From Arsenophonus sp031446125 (lineage in GTDB: Bacteria; Pseudomonadota; Gammaproteobacteria; Enterobacterales; Enterobacteriaceae), in contig CP132909.1 in NCBI GenBank assembly GCA_031446125.1, positions 682,001-746,000 of the forward strand: 64,000 nucleotides of DNA, given 5' to 3'. How positions within the stretch are numbered: position 1 is the stretch's first letter; each line of letters begins with the position of its first letter. Below, in pieces: positions 20,125-29,371 of this stretch. A model generated the notes under the pieces. That model saw nothing but the letters and a program-made list of their open reading frames with translations, did not search any database and had not been told where the DNA came from. Both the position numbers and the translations under genes were made by a program.

Positions 20125-20689
20125 TTTTTCTATACAAACAACCTGTTATTATATCACGAATTTCTGATGGGTTTTTATGCCCACCAACAACACCATCTAA
20201 AATAAACACTTGATCATTAAACTTTAAAATTACTTCTTCTTTTGTTTTACATGGTGGTTCTCCATGTAAATTAGCACTAGTAGAAATTAATGGTTTACCA
20301 TAAAAAAAACACAAATCTTTAATTAACTGAAAATTTATAATACGAACTGCAATTGAATTAAACGTTCCTGTTAACCATTTTGAAATATTTTTTTTAGCAG
20401 GGAGCACCCACGTAATAGGTTTTTTCTTCATAGAAAAAATTATTTTTTTTTGTTTCATAGTTAATTTTTGATCATCAATATAGGGAATTAATTGTTCATA
20501 AGACGATGCTATTAAAATGAAACCTTTTTTCCATGAACGCTGCTTTAATAAAAACAATTTATGAATTGCTTCTTCATTATCAGGATCACATCCTAATCCA
20601 AAAACAGCTTCTGTTGGATAAGCTATGATTTCACCTTTTTTTAAAGCCATAATAATATTATGAAAAGAAAAAAATGTCTTATTAAACAT
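20120..20689 (-). CDS. tsaC: Threonylcarbamoyl-AMP synthase
   Basis: TsaC (YrdC) makes threonylcarbamoyl-AMP for the t6A37 modification of ANN-decoding tRNAs. The protein has 189 residues (190 in E. coli). Signatures are AYPTEAVFGLGCDPDN, the KQRSWKKGFILIA loop and STSANLHGEPPC. The C-terminal NPSEIRDIITG ends at the same place as E. coli TsaC, so the stop is genuine. The stop codon at 20122-20120 overlaps the candidate ATT start of aroE. Its partners TsaB, TsaD and TsaE are outside the window. Confidence 0.95.
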   Translation of the reverse strand: MFNKTFFSFHNIIMALKKGEIIAYPTEAVFGLGCDPDNEEAIHKLFLLKQRSWKKGFILIASSYEQLIPYIDDQKLTMKQKKIIFSMKKKPITWVLPAKKNISKWLTGTFNSIAVRIINFQLIKDLCFFYGKPLISTSANLHGEPPCKTKEEVILKFNDQVFILDGVVGGHKNPSEIRDIITGCLYRKN

Positions 20690-21681
20690 TTTAATTAATT
20701 CTGTATGATTTTATAAAAAATATGTAATGTAATAAAATTTACGTATAATTTTTTAGAAAAATATTTCTAATCTTTCTATCATGGAAATAAATTTTAATCT
20801 AAATAATATATTTTAAATAAAAATTAGAATATACAAAAAAATATTAATAGTAAATAAATTTTATATTTTTTATATAATATTTTTTATAAAAAAATATTAA
20901 TAAAAATCAAATTATCAAAATATGAAATAAAAAAAAATTCTTATCAAATAAAGATGCGGAAAAAAAATATTTAATATAAAAACTATTAATATTTGTTTAA
21001 AATATTTACAAATTAAAAAAAATAATAAATTTCATGACTATATTTATTACAAAAGATTATTATTAATACATATAACAATTAAAAATAACAAATATAAATT
21101 CATATTCAAAAAGATTGTTTAAATTAAAATAAAAACATATATATTTTGAATATTATAAATAAAATAATTATATACATAATGAATATTGTTTTTCAATATT
21201 TTTAAATAATTAATAATATTTCAGATAAAAATATTAGAGATATGATTATATTTTATTTAATTACTATTTGATAACCCATAAAATAAACATTAAATTTATA
21301 AAAACATTTACTGCATAAGTCAATCATAAATTTTCATTTTAATATTTTTAAAAAATATTAATTTTTAAAAAATAAGCAATATAATAAGTTTATATTATTT
21401 TTATTAAAAATAAATTTGTTGTATAATAATTCATTTATATAAATCAAGAAATTATGAAAAAGAACAAAAAATTAATATGTATTTTAAAAATACTATCGAT
21501 AATTAAATTTAGAAAACCAAAAATAAAAAGATAAAAAGTATCTTAGCAATAAAAATTACCTTACATTAAAATAATAAATTATTTAAAAAAAACTACCATT
21601 GTTTTTGTTATAAAAATTATAATAAATAAAAAATAACATACATTTTAAAATTTCAATTACTATGAATACAACATTAAAAAT
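20690..21681. other. Divergent non-coding spacer between tsaC and def
   Basis: About 990 bp of AT-rich DNA between divergent genes. In E. coli the interval between def and tsaC holds dprA (smf), smg and yrdD. No trace of them is recognisable. It should contain promoters for both flanking units, but I cannot pick them out of the A+T background. Confidence 0.5.
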
Positions 21682-22206
21682 ATGTCAATATTAAATATAT
21701 TATATTATCCAGATGAACGTCTAAGAAATATTGCAACTACTGTAAAAAAAATTGATTCAGAAATACAACATATAGTAAACGATATGTTTGAAACAATGTA
21801 TAAAAAAAAAGGTATTGGATTAGCTGCAACACAAGTTAATATTCATAAAAGAATTATTGTTATTGATATTTCAACATCTTTTTCTGAAAAAATAATACTA
21901 ATAAACCCTGTTATATTAGAAAAATATGGATCAATAAAAAGTGAAGAAGGATGTCTTTCTATACCAGAACAGCATGCATTTATTTCTCGTTATAAATATA
22001 TTAAAGTAAGAGCATTTAATATAGATGGTAAAGAGTTTGAATTAAAAAATGACGGTTTACTATCTATTTGTATTCAACATGAAATTGATCACCTAAATGG
22101 AAAATTATTTATTGATTATCTTTCACCATTAAAACGGCAACGTATTTTCAAAAAAATTAAAAAAAAACGAATAAAAGAAAAAATAGGAATTATTGAAAAG
22201 TGTTAA
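21682..22206 (+). CDS. def: Peptide deformylase
   Basis: Def removes the formyl group from the initiator methionine of new proteins. It is a metalloenzyme with the three canonical motifs: GIGLAATQVN (near residues 45-54), EGCLS with the metal-binding cysteine (near 91-95), and QHEIDHLNG with two metal histidines (near 133-141). The 174 residues slightly exceed E. coli (169) because of a lysine-rich C-terminus. Its last seven bases overlap the fmt start, as expected for the translationally coupled def-fmt pair. Confidence 0.97.
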   Translation: MSILNILYYPDERLRNIATTVKKIDSEIQHIVNDMFETMYKKKGIGLAATQVNIHKRIIVIDISTSFSEKIILINPVILEKYGSIKSEEGCLSIPEQHAFISRYKYIKVRAFNIDGKEFELKNDGLLSICIQHEIDHLNGKLFIDYLSPLKRQRIFKKIKKKRIKEKIGIIEKC

Positions 22207-23153
22207 ATTGTCTACGAATAATTTTTGCTGGTACTCCTGACTTTGCAGCACAACATTTAGCAGTTCTTCTTAATAAGAAAGATAAATATAAAATTATTGG
22301 GGTTTTAACACAACCTGATAGACCATCAGGAAGAGGAAATAAACTAACATCAAGTGCAGTAAAAATATTAGCCAATAAAATGAATATTCCTGTTTTTCAA
22401 TCAAAAACACTAAAAACAATAGAAAGCCAAAATTGGATTAAAAAACAAGATGCCGATATTATGATTGTAATTGCATACGGTGTTATTATACCTGAAATAG
22501 TACTAAATCTTCTACCTATGGGATGCATAAATGTTCATTGTTCATTATTACCTAGATGGAGAGGAGCTACACCAATTCAACATTCTATTTTAGCTGGAGA
22601 TAAAAAAACAGGAATTAGTATTATTCAAATGGATGTTGGAATAGATACAGGAAATATACTTTATCAAATAACTTGTCCAATTGAAATATATGATACAACT
22701 GCAACACTATATCAAAAACTAGAAAAAATTGGACCTATAGCTCTACAACACACGCTTGATTTACTTACTTTTGGAAAAATAAAATCAACAAAACAAAATA
22801 ATATTTTTGTTACATATGCAAAAAAAATCAAAAAAAAAGAAGCACTAATTAATTGGAAATTATCGGCAATAAAAATTGAACGATGTATTAGAGCATTTAA
22901 TCCTTGGCCAGTCAGTTATTTTATGATTAAAAATACACTAATAAAAGTATGGGACGCTCAAGTTATTTTTGAGAATATTTATTTATCTCCTGGAACAATT
23001 TTAAAAATTAATAAAACAGGTTTAAAAATAATGACCTCAAAAAATATTTTGAACATTTTAAAGATACAACCAGAAGGAAAAAAAATAATGTTAGTTAAAA
23101 ATTTTATAAATTCTCATCATAAATTATTTATTCCCGGGAATATAATTAATTAA
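22200..23153 (+). CDS. fmt: Methionyl-tRNA formyltransferase
   Basis: Fmt formylates initiator Met-tRNA with 10-formyltetrahydrofolate, so it makes the group that Def removes. The N-terminal domain has LRIIFAGTPDFAA, TQPDRPSGRG, and the catalytic region INVHCSLLPRWRGATPIQ with its Asn-His pair. The C-terminal OB-fold has RAFNPWPVSYF. The 317 residues match E. coli (315). The start is GTG 22200, overlapping the end of def; MLNCLRIIFAG aligns with E. coli MSESLRIIFAG. Confidence 0.96.
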   Translation: MLNCLRIIFAGTPDFAAQHLAVLLNKKDKYKIIGVLTQPDRPSGRGNKLTSSAVKILANKMNIPVFQSKTLKTIESQNWIKKQDADIMIVIAYGVIIPEIVLNLLPMGCINVHCSLLPRWRGATPIQHSILAGDKKTGISIIQMDVGIDTGNILYQITCPIEIYDTTATLYQKLEKIGPIALQHTLDLLTFGKIKSTKQNNIFVTYAKKIKKKEALINWKLSAIKIERCIRAFNPWPVSYFMIKNTLIKVWDAQVIFENIYLSPGTILKINKTGLKIMTSKNILNILKIQPEGKKIMLVKNFINSHHKLFIPGNIIN

Positions 23154-23203
23154 AAAATATCAAAGTAAAAAAAACACTTTTTTAATATAGGTAATGATTT
23201 TAA

Positions 23204-24487
23204 ATGAATCAAAAAAATAATATTAGAAGTATTTGTGCTCAAGTAATTTTAGAAGTAATAGATCAAAAAAAAACATTAAATAACTCACTTTTAAAATATA
23301 AAGAAAATTTATCAGACAAAGATAAAGCACTTTTACAAGAACTAAGTTTTGGAATACTTAGAGTATTACCTATTCTACAATGGTGCATGAAACAATTAAT
23401 AAAAAAACCATTAAACAAAAAAAAACGCATCATTAATTATCTTATCATAGTAGGAATTTATCAACTAAATTTCACACGTATTCCATCATATGCTATTTTA
23501 AATGAAACTGTAGATGGTGCAGTTTTATTAAAAAATCCTAAATTAAAAAATTTTGTTAATGCAGTTTTAAGGGAATTTCAACGACAAAAAAAAATATTAA
23601 ACAAAAAAATAAAAAATAAAAAAAATAACCATTTACATCCTCAGTGGTTATTTAAAAAAATTAAAACAGCTTATCCTTATCATTGGAAAAACATTATTGC
23701 AGAAAATAATCAAAAACCTCCTATGTGGATACGAGTAAATCAATTATATCATTCTACTCACGATTATTATAATTTGCTAAAAAAAAGTAATATTTCAGCC
23801 AATTTAAGCAAAGATTGTCTCTCTGCAATTAAATTAAATCAACCATGCAAAATTAATCAATTACCAGGATTTGATAAAGGTTGGGTAACAATTCAAGATA
23901 TTTCTTCACAAAAATGTGTTGAAATATTAGCCCCTAAAAATAATGAATATATTTTGGATCTCTGTGCTGCGCCAGGTGTAAAAACTACTTATATACTTGA
24001 GCTCGCCCCAAAATCTTGTGTTGTAGCAGTTGATATCAATAAATCACGAATAAAATATATTCAAGATAATCTTAATCGATTAAAATTACATGCAAACACT
24101 ATTGTAGGAGATGGCTGTTATCCAGAAAAATGGATAACATCAGAAAAAAAATTTGATCGCATATTATTAGATTTACCTTGTTCTTCTAGCGGTGTAATTC
24201 GTAGACATCCAGATATTAAATGGATTAAAAATCCCACAGATATTCTTAATTTAATAAAAATACAATATAAAATTCTTAAAGCTATTTGGCCTTATTTAAA
24301 AAATAAAGGTACTCTTGTTTATAGCACTTGTTCTATTTTACCAGATGAAAATCAAAAACAAATCAAAAAATTTTTTTCATATCATAAAGATATATCTTTT
24401 CAAGATGATATTGCTTTCGATCAGCAAATATTACCAACTAAAAATGGAGGAGATGGTTTTTTTTATGCCTCTTTGGTTAAAAAATAA
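23204..24487 (+). CDS. rsmB: 16S rRNA m5C967 methyltransferase
   Basis: RsmB (Sun, RrmB) methylates C967 of 16S rRNA using S-adenosylmethionine. An N-terminal NusB-like RNA-binding domain (about residues 1-140) is followed by the methyltransferase domain. LDLCAAPGVKTT is motif I, with the usual GGKTT changed to GVKTT. DLPCSSSG carries one catalytic cysteine and STCSILPDEN carries the second. The 427 residues match E. coli (429). It is the third gene of def-fmt-rsmB-trkA, the E. coli order. Confidence 0.96.
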   Translation: MNQKNNIRSICAQVILEVIDQKKTLNNSLLKYKENLSDKDKALLQELSFGILRVLPILQWCMKQLIKKPLNKKKRIINYLIIVGIYQLNFTRIPSYAILNETVDGAVLLKNPKLKNFVNAVLREFQRQKKILNKKIKNKKNNHLHPQWLFKKIKTAYPYHWKNIIAENNQKPPMWIRVNQLYHSTHDYYNLLKKSNISANLSKDCLSAIKLNQPCKINQLPGFDKGWVTIQDISSQKCVEILAPKNNEYILDLCAAPGVKTTYILELAPKSCVVAVDINKSRIKYIQDNLNRLKLHANTIVGDGCYPEKWITSEKKFDRILLDLPCSSSGVIRRHPDIKWIKNPTDILNLIKIQYKILKAIWPYLKNKGTLVYSTCSILPDENQKQIKKFFSYHKDISFQDDIAFDQQILPTKNGGDGFFYASLVKK

Positions 24488-24536
24488 TATTAAGATTAAT
24501 ATTATTGAATCTAAACATAAATAAAATAAAAATAAA

Positions 24537-25915
24537 ATGAAAATTATTATTTTAGGTGTAGGACAAGTTGGTGAAACACTTGCAGAAAATTTAGTTGATG
24601 AAAATAACGATATTACTATTATTGATATAAATAGTGAACGATTGCATCAATTACAAAATAAATTTGATCTTAAAGTTATTACTGGATATGGCTCTTATCC
24701 TAAAGTCTTAAAAGAGGCTGGCGCTGAAGATGCTGATATCTTAATTGCTGTTACAAATTCAGATGAGATTAATATGATTGCATGTCAAATTGCTGATTCT
24801 TTATTTCATACTCCCAATAAAATTGCCAGAATACGATCATCTGAATATATTAAAGAAAAAAAAAACTTTTTCTTCCTAATGGAAGTATACCAATTAATTA
24901 TCTTATCTCACCAGAACAACTTGTCATTGATGATATTTACAAATTAATTCAATATCCTGGAGCACTTCAAGTTGTTAATTTTGCAAATAATAAAGTTAGT
25001 ATTGTAGCTGCAAAAGCATACTATGGTGGTTCACTTGTAGGGAATTCTTTATCACATATAAAAGAACATTTACCTCATATTCATACACGAATTGTTGCAA
25101 TATTTCGTCAAGAAAAACCAATAAGACCACAAGGATCCACTATTATTGAAGCAAGCGATGAAATTTTTTTTGTTGTAGAAACAGAACATATTCTTGCAGT
25201 AATGAATGAATTACAACGTTTAGAAAAACCATATAAACGCATTATGATAGTTGGTGGAGGTAATATTGGTGCTGGTTTGGCAAGAAAAATAGAAAAAAAA
25301 TATAGCATTAAATTAATAGAAAGAAATCAAGACAGAGCCAATGAATTAGTAGAATTATTACATCATACAATAGTTTTTTATGGCAATGCTTCAGATCAAG
25401 AATTACTAGCCAAAGAACATATTGAAACAATAGATGTTTTTATAGCAGTTACAAATGACGATGAAGCAAATATTATGTCAGCTATGCTTGCAAAAAAAAT
25501 GGGTGCAAAAAAAGTAATAGTTTTAATTCAACGTTCTGCTTATGTGGATCTAGTACAAGGCGAAGTAATAGATATCGCTATATCACCTCAACAAGTAACA
25601 ATTTCAGCACTACTAAGCCATATTCGTAAAGCTGGGATAATCAATGTTTTTTCTCTGCGAAAAGGCATTGCAGAAGCTATAGAAGTTATTGGACATGGTG
25701 ATGAAGCTACATCAAAAATAGTTGGAAAAAAAATTGAGAAAATTAAACTCCCACCTGGAACAATTATTTGTGCTCTTGTTCGTAATGATAAAGTGATTAT
25801 TGCTGATAACTGTCACATTATTGAACAAGGAGATCACATAATTATCTTTATAACTGACAAAAAATATGTGCATGAAGTAGAAAAAATTTTTCAACCCAGT
25901 CCATTTTTTTTATAA
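24537..25915 (+). CDS. trkA: Trk system potassium uptake protein TrkA, one frameshift at A10
   Basis: TrkA is the cytosolic NAD-binding subunit that gates the TrkH/TrkG potassium channel. It has two RCK repeats, each a Rossmann domain (GVGQVGETLAENL at the N-terminus, VGGGNIGAGLARKIE in the second) plus a TrkA-C domain. The first frame is correct through ARIRSSEYIKEKK, then meets ten A residues (24856-24865). The correct frame resumes one base back at CTT 24866 with LFLPNGSIP and stays open to 25915. The restored product is 459 residues (458 in E. coli), with no other damage. A_AAA_AAC at 24860-24866 is in the right register for -1 ribosomal frameshifting, and polymerase slippage on A10 would also restore it. 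Confidence 0.88.
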
Positions 25916-26178
25916 TATTTTGATTTTATATATATTTTTGTTATTAAAATTTTTTTTAAAATTAATTGATTGTAACAGAAAAAATTAAATAAAAATAAAT
26001 CAAATAAATATAAGATTTAATAAAAATAACATAATAAATATAAGTTATTTTTTAAAATTAAAAATTACATTATGTTTTTATAATAAATAATTTTTATTTA
26101 AAGATAAAAAAATATTATTTGGTATTTTGTTTTTTTATAACTAAAAAAATATAACAATTAAATTTAATTAATTTTCAT

Positions 26179-26568
26179 CTATTTTTTAACAATATCGCCT
26201 TTAGACAGAAAAAGTCGATCAACCAATTCAATATAAGCCATTGGTGCATTATCACCTGCACGAAAACCACATTTCATAATACGCGTATAACCACCTTGAC
26301 GTTTTAAAAAACGAACTCCAAGCTCATGAAATAATTTTTCTACAATTTGATTGTCACGAGTACGTGCAAATACTAAACGACGATGAGCTACATTGTCAAT
26401 CTTTGCAAAAGTAATTAATGGTTCAATAGTGCGACGTAATTCTTTTGCTTTTGATAAAGTTGTTTTTATAATCTCATAACGAATTAAAGAACCGACCATA
26501 TTGCGAAACATGGCATGGCGATGACTACTATTACGGTTAAATTTACGACCAATCTTACGATGTCGCAT
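26179..26568 (-). CDS. rplQ: 50S ribosomal protein L17
   Basis: L17 lies near the peptide exit tunnel of the large subunit. The 129 residues begin MRHRKIGRKFNR and include RTIEPLITFAK, a near-exact match to E. coli L17 (127). It is the last gene of the alpha operon, 44 bp after rpoA. It converges with trkA across a 263-bp spacer in which I see no clear terminator hairpin. Confidence 0.98.
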   Translation of the reverse strand: MRHRKIGRKFNRNSSHRHAMFRNMVGSLIRYEIIKTTLSKAKELRRTIEPLITFAKIDNVAHRRLVFARTRDNQIVEKLFHELGVRFLKRQGGYTRIMKCGFRAGDNAPMAYIELVDRLFLSKGDIVKK

Positions 26569-26612
26569 GACCTTATCCTTTTTAACAAAACTACTATTAA
26601 TATATGATGATT

Positions 26613-27605
26613 TTATTCATCAGCAATACTTGCTGGCGGCCAATTATCGAAACGCATACCTAATGATAAACCTCTTGATGCTAAAACATCTTTAATTTCA
26701 GTAAGTGATTTTTTACCAAGATTAGGTGTTTTCAATAACTCTACTTCAGTACGTTGTACCAAATCACCAATATAGTGAATAGATTCTGCTTTCAAACAAT
26801 TTGCAGAGCGCACAGTTAATTCTAAATCATCCACTGCACGCAGTAAAATAGGATCAAATTCTGGTTTTTCATCTTTCACTTCTACTTTACTGGCTACATC
26901 ACGTAAATCAACAAAAGCTTCAAGTTGTTCGGCTAAAATAGTTGCTGCTCGACGAATGGCCTCTTCTGGATCAATGGTACCATTGGTTTCTAATTCAATC
27001 ACTAATTTATCTAAATCAGTACGTTGTTCTACACGAGTAGCCTCGACATTATAAGAAATACGCTCTATTGGACTATAACATGCATCAACTAATAAACGAC
27101 CTATGGGACGTTCGTATAATTCTGATTGAACTCTAATTGCTGCTGGAACATATCCACGTCCACGTTGTACTTTAATGCGCATGTTTATAGAAGCAATCTC
27201 ATCAGTTAAATGACAAATAATATGTTGAGGTTTAACAATTTCTATATCATCATTAGGACTAACATCTGCTGCAGTAACAGGTCCAATACCAGATTTATTT
27301 AATGTCAAAATTACTTCATCTTTACTGTACACTTTTACCGCTAGTCCTTTCAAATTAAGAAGAATTTCTAAAATATCTTCTTGTACACCTTCTTTAGTGC
27401 TATATTCATGCAATACACCGTCAATTTCAATCTCTGTTACAGCACAACCCGGCATAGATGAAAGCAAAATACGACGTAATGCATTTCCGAGAGTATGACC
27501 AAAACCGCGTTCTAAAGGTTCCAATGTTACCTTAGCATGTGTCGCACTAATTTGTTTAATATCAACCAAACTAGGTTTAAGAAATTCTGTTATAGAAGTC
27601 TGCAT
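26613..27605 (-). CDS. rpoA: RNA polymerase alpha subunit
   Basis: The alpha subunit dimerises to assemble RNA polymerase. Its N-terminal domain (about 1-235, with ERGFGHTLGNALRRILLSSMPG) does this, and its C-terminal domain (about 250-330, with LKTPNLGKKSLTEIKDVL) contacts UP-element DNA and activators. The 330 residues match E. coli (329). It stands between rpsD and rplQ in the alpha operon. Both domains are intact, so transcription regulation through the alpha C-terminal domain is at least possible. Confidence 0.98.
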   Translation of the reverse strand: MQTSITEFLKPSLVDIKQISATHAKVTLEPLERGFGHTLGNALRRILLSSMPGCAVTEIEIDGVLHEYSTKEGVQEDILEILLNLKGLAVKVYSKDEVILTLNKSGIGPVTAADVSPNDDIEIVKPQHIICHLTDEIASINMRIKVQRGRGYVPAAIRVQSELYERPIGRLLVDACYSPIERISYNVEATRVEQRTDLDKLVIELETNGTIDPEEAIRRAATILAEQLEAFVDLRDVASKVEVKDEKPEFDPILLRAVDDLELTVRSANCLKAESIHYIGDLVQRTEVELLKTPNLGKKSLTEIKDVLASRGLSLGMRFDNWPPASIADE

Positions 27606-27630
27606 TATATCCTCTCTGTTCTTCTAAGCT

Positions 27631-28251
27631 TTATTTAGAATAAAGCTCGACGATTAAGTGTTCATTAATATCCGCAGATAAATCAGCACGTTCAGGAATA
27701 TGTTTAAATACACCTTCCATTTTAGCAGAATTAACATCTATCCAATTTGGTTTTTCACGTTGCTCAAAAAGTTCTAAAGCAGCATTAATACGAGATTGTT
27801 TTTTTGCTTTTTCGCGAATGCTAATAATGTCATTAGGAGAAACTTGATAAGAGGCAATATTAACTACTTTACCATTAACCATAACAGATTTATGATTAAC
27901 TATTTGACGTGCTTCAGCACGTGTTGCACCAAATCCCATTCTATAAACAATATTATCTAAACGACATTCTAATAAATTTAATAAATTTTTACTAGTATTT
28001 CCTTTTAATCGCATTGCTTCTTTATAATAATTGCGAAATTGACGTTCTAAAACACCATAAATACGACGAACTTTTTGTTTTTCACGTAATTGTACACCAT
28101 AATCAGATAAACGTAATTTACGTGTAGCATGTTGTCCTGGTGCTTGTTCTAATTTACATTTACTATCAATTGACCGCACATCAGATTTAAGAAAAAGATC
28201 TGTACATTCTCTTCGGCTAAGCTTAAGCTTAGGACCTAAATATCTAGCCAT
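27631..28251 (-). CDS. rpsD: 30S ribosomal protein S4
   Basis: S4 is a primary 16S-binding assembly protein. In E. coli it also represses the alpha operon by binding a pseudoknot in the rpsM leader. The 206 residues are identical in length to E. coli. It begins MARYLGPKLKLSRREC and has the S4 RNA-binding fold near residues 93-160 (RLDNIVYRMGFG, VNHKSVMVNG). It is 34 bp downstream of rpsK. Confidence 0.98.
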   Translation of the reverse strand: MARYLGPKLKLSRRECTDLFLKSDVRSIDSKCKLEQAPGQHATRKLRLSDYGVQLREKQKVRRIYGVLERQFRNYYKEAMRLKGNTSKNLLNLLECRLDNIVYRMGFGATRAEARQIVNHKSVMVNGKVVNIASYQVSPNDIISIREKAKKQSRINAALELFEQREKPNWIDVNSAKMEGVFKHIPERADLSADINEHLIVELYSK

Positions 28252-28285
28252 TTTTTCTCCAAAAAAATCCTAAAACATAGCGCAA

Positions 28286-28675
28286 TCAAACACGACGTTT
28301 TTTTGGTGGACGACAACCGTTATGGGGTATTGGAGTTACATCATTTATATTTGTAATACGAAAACCCGCTGCATTTAAAGCACGAATAGTTGACTCACGC
28401 CCCGGACCTGGTCCTTTAACCATAACTTCTAAATTTTTTATGCCATATTCTTTTACTATTTCAGCACAACGTTCTGCTGCCACTTGAGCAGCAAAAGGAG
28501 TAGATTTACGAGAACCGCGAAAACCAGAACCGCCTGCAGTAGCCCAACCTAATACGTTACCTTGACGATCAGTTATCGTAACAATTGTATTATTAAAAGA
28601 AGCATGAATGTGAGCTACACCATCTAAAATTTGTTTTTTTGCACGTTTGCGCAAACGTGCAGATATTTTTGTCAT
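28286..28675 (-). CDS. rpsK: 30S ribosomal protein S11
   Basis: S11 sits on the small-subunit platform near the E-site. The 129 residues match E. coli exactly in length. The signatures are HASFNNTIVTITDRQGN, the AAERCAEIVKEYG helix, and the C-terminal VTPIPHNGCRPPKKRRV. It is the second gene of the alpha operon, 39 bp after rpsM. Confidence 0.98.
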   Translation of the reverse strand: MTKISARLRKRAKKQILDGVAHIHASFNNTIVTITDRQGNVLGWATAGGSGFRGSRKSTPFAAQVAAERCAEIVKEYGIKNLEVMVKGPGPGRESTIRALNAAGFRITNINDVTPIPHNGCRPPKKRRV

Positions 28676-28714
28676 TATTTAATATCTCCTTTTCCCCCTT
28701 CCACCACAAAACAT

Positions 28715-29071
28715 TTATTTTTTTATCAATTTACGTGGGCCCTTTCGAGTACGTGCATTAGTTTTAGTACGCTGACCACGGACGGGAAGACCGCGGCGAT
28801 GACGTAAACCACGATAGCAACCGAGATCAATCAGACGTTTAATACTTAAGGTAACTTCACGACGCAAATCACCCTCAACAATATATTTAGAAACTTCTGC
28901 ACGTAATTTATAAACTTGCTCTTCAGATAATTTACTGACCTTAAGATATTCAGAAATACCAGTCTCTATGCAAATCAAACGCGCACGATTTATTCCGATA
29001 CCATAAATAGCTGTTAATGCAATTAAAGTATGTTTGTTGTCAGGAATGTTAATGCCTGCTATACGGGTCAC
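28715..29071 (-). CDS. rpsM: 30S ribosomal protein S13
   Basis: S13 lies in the head of the small subunit and contacts the large subunit and P-site tRNA. The 118 residues match E. coli. It has ARIAGINIP-type N-terminal sequence (TRIAGINIP), CYRGLRHRRGLPVRGQ and a basic C-terminal tail. The start is GTG at 29071, preceded by AGGAG; E. coli rpsM also uses GTG. It is the first gene of the alpha operon after a 148-bp leader that in E. coli holds the S4 target; I cannot confirm the pseudoknot here. Confidence 0.97.
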   Translation of the reverse strand: MTRIAGINIPDNKHTLIALTAIYGIGINRARLICIETGISEYLKVSKLSEEQVYKLRAEVSKYIVEGDLRREVTLSIKRLIDLGCYRGLRHRRGLPVRGQRTKTNARTRKGPRKLIKK

Positions 29072-29136
29072 TATATACTCCTAAAGTTCAATTTTGTATA
29101 CCTTTTACTAAAAAATATTTTTAGGATACTTAAAAG

Positions 29137-29142
29137 ATTATA
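29137..29142 (-). promoter_or_regulatory. Possible -10 element of the alpha operon promoter
   Basis: A perfect TATAAT on the minus strand in the rpmJ-rpsM spacer, 65 bp before rpsM. No good -35 lies at the right spacing, so this is only suggestive in such AT-rich DNA. Confidence 0.25.
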
Positions 29143-29219
29143 CTTTTTTCTATAAAAAATTTTTCTGTACAAATTTATAAACAGCTTAACCCAAACTTTG
29201 CAAAAAAAATATTTTTTTA

Positions 29220-29336
29220 TTAACCTTGACGTTGTTTATGTCTCGGTTCAACACTACAAATTACACGAAGACTACCTTTTCGTTTAATAATTTTACAATT
29301 ACGACATATTTTTTTAACGGAAGCTCGAACTTTCAT
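29220..29336 (-). CDS. rpmJ: 50S ribosomal protein L36
   Basis: L36 is the smallest large-subunit protein, 38 residues here as in E. coli. It begins MKVRASVKKIC and carries a complete zinc ribbon: Cys11, Cys14, Cys27 and His33, so it is the zinc-binding C+ form. It follows secY by 35 bp and is the last gene of the spc operon. Confidence 0.96.
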   Translation of the reverse strand: MKVRASVKKICRNCKIIKRKGSLRVICSVEPRHKQRQG

Positions 29337-29371
29337 TTTTACGCTCTGTAATACTTATATAAAAAACTCAA

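Noticed and set aside
24537..24947. Calling two separate TrkA-like proteins (24537-24947 and 25202-25915)
   Set aside because: Both are parts of one TrkA. The sequence between 24866 and 25201 also encodes conserved TrkA residues in the second frame, so this is one gene with a frame change.
25916..26178. Terminator between trkA and rplQ
   Set aside because: The spacer has T- and A-runs but no stem with any G or C content, so I cannot support one.
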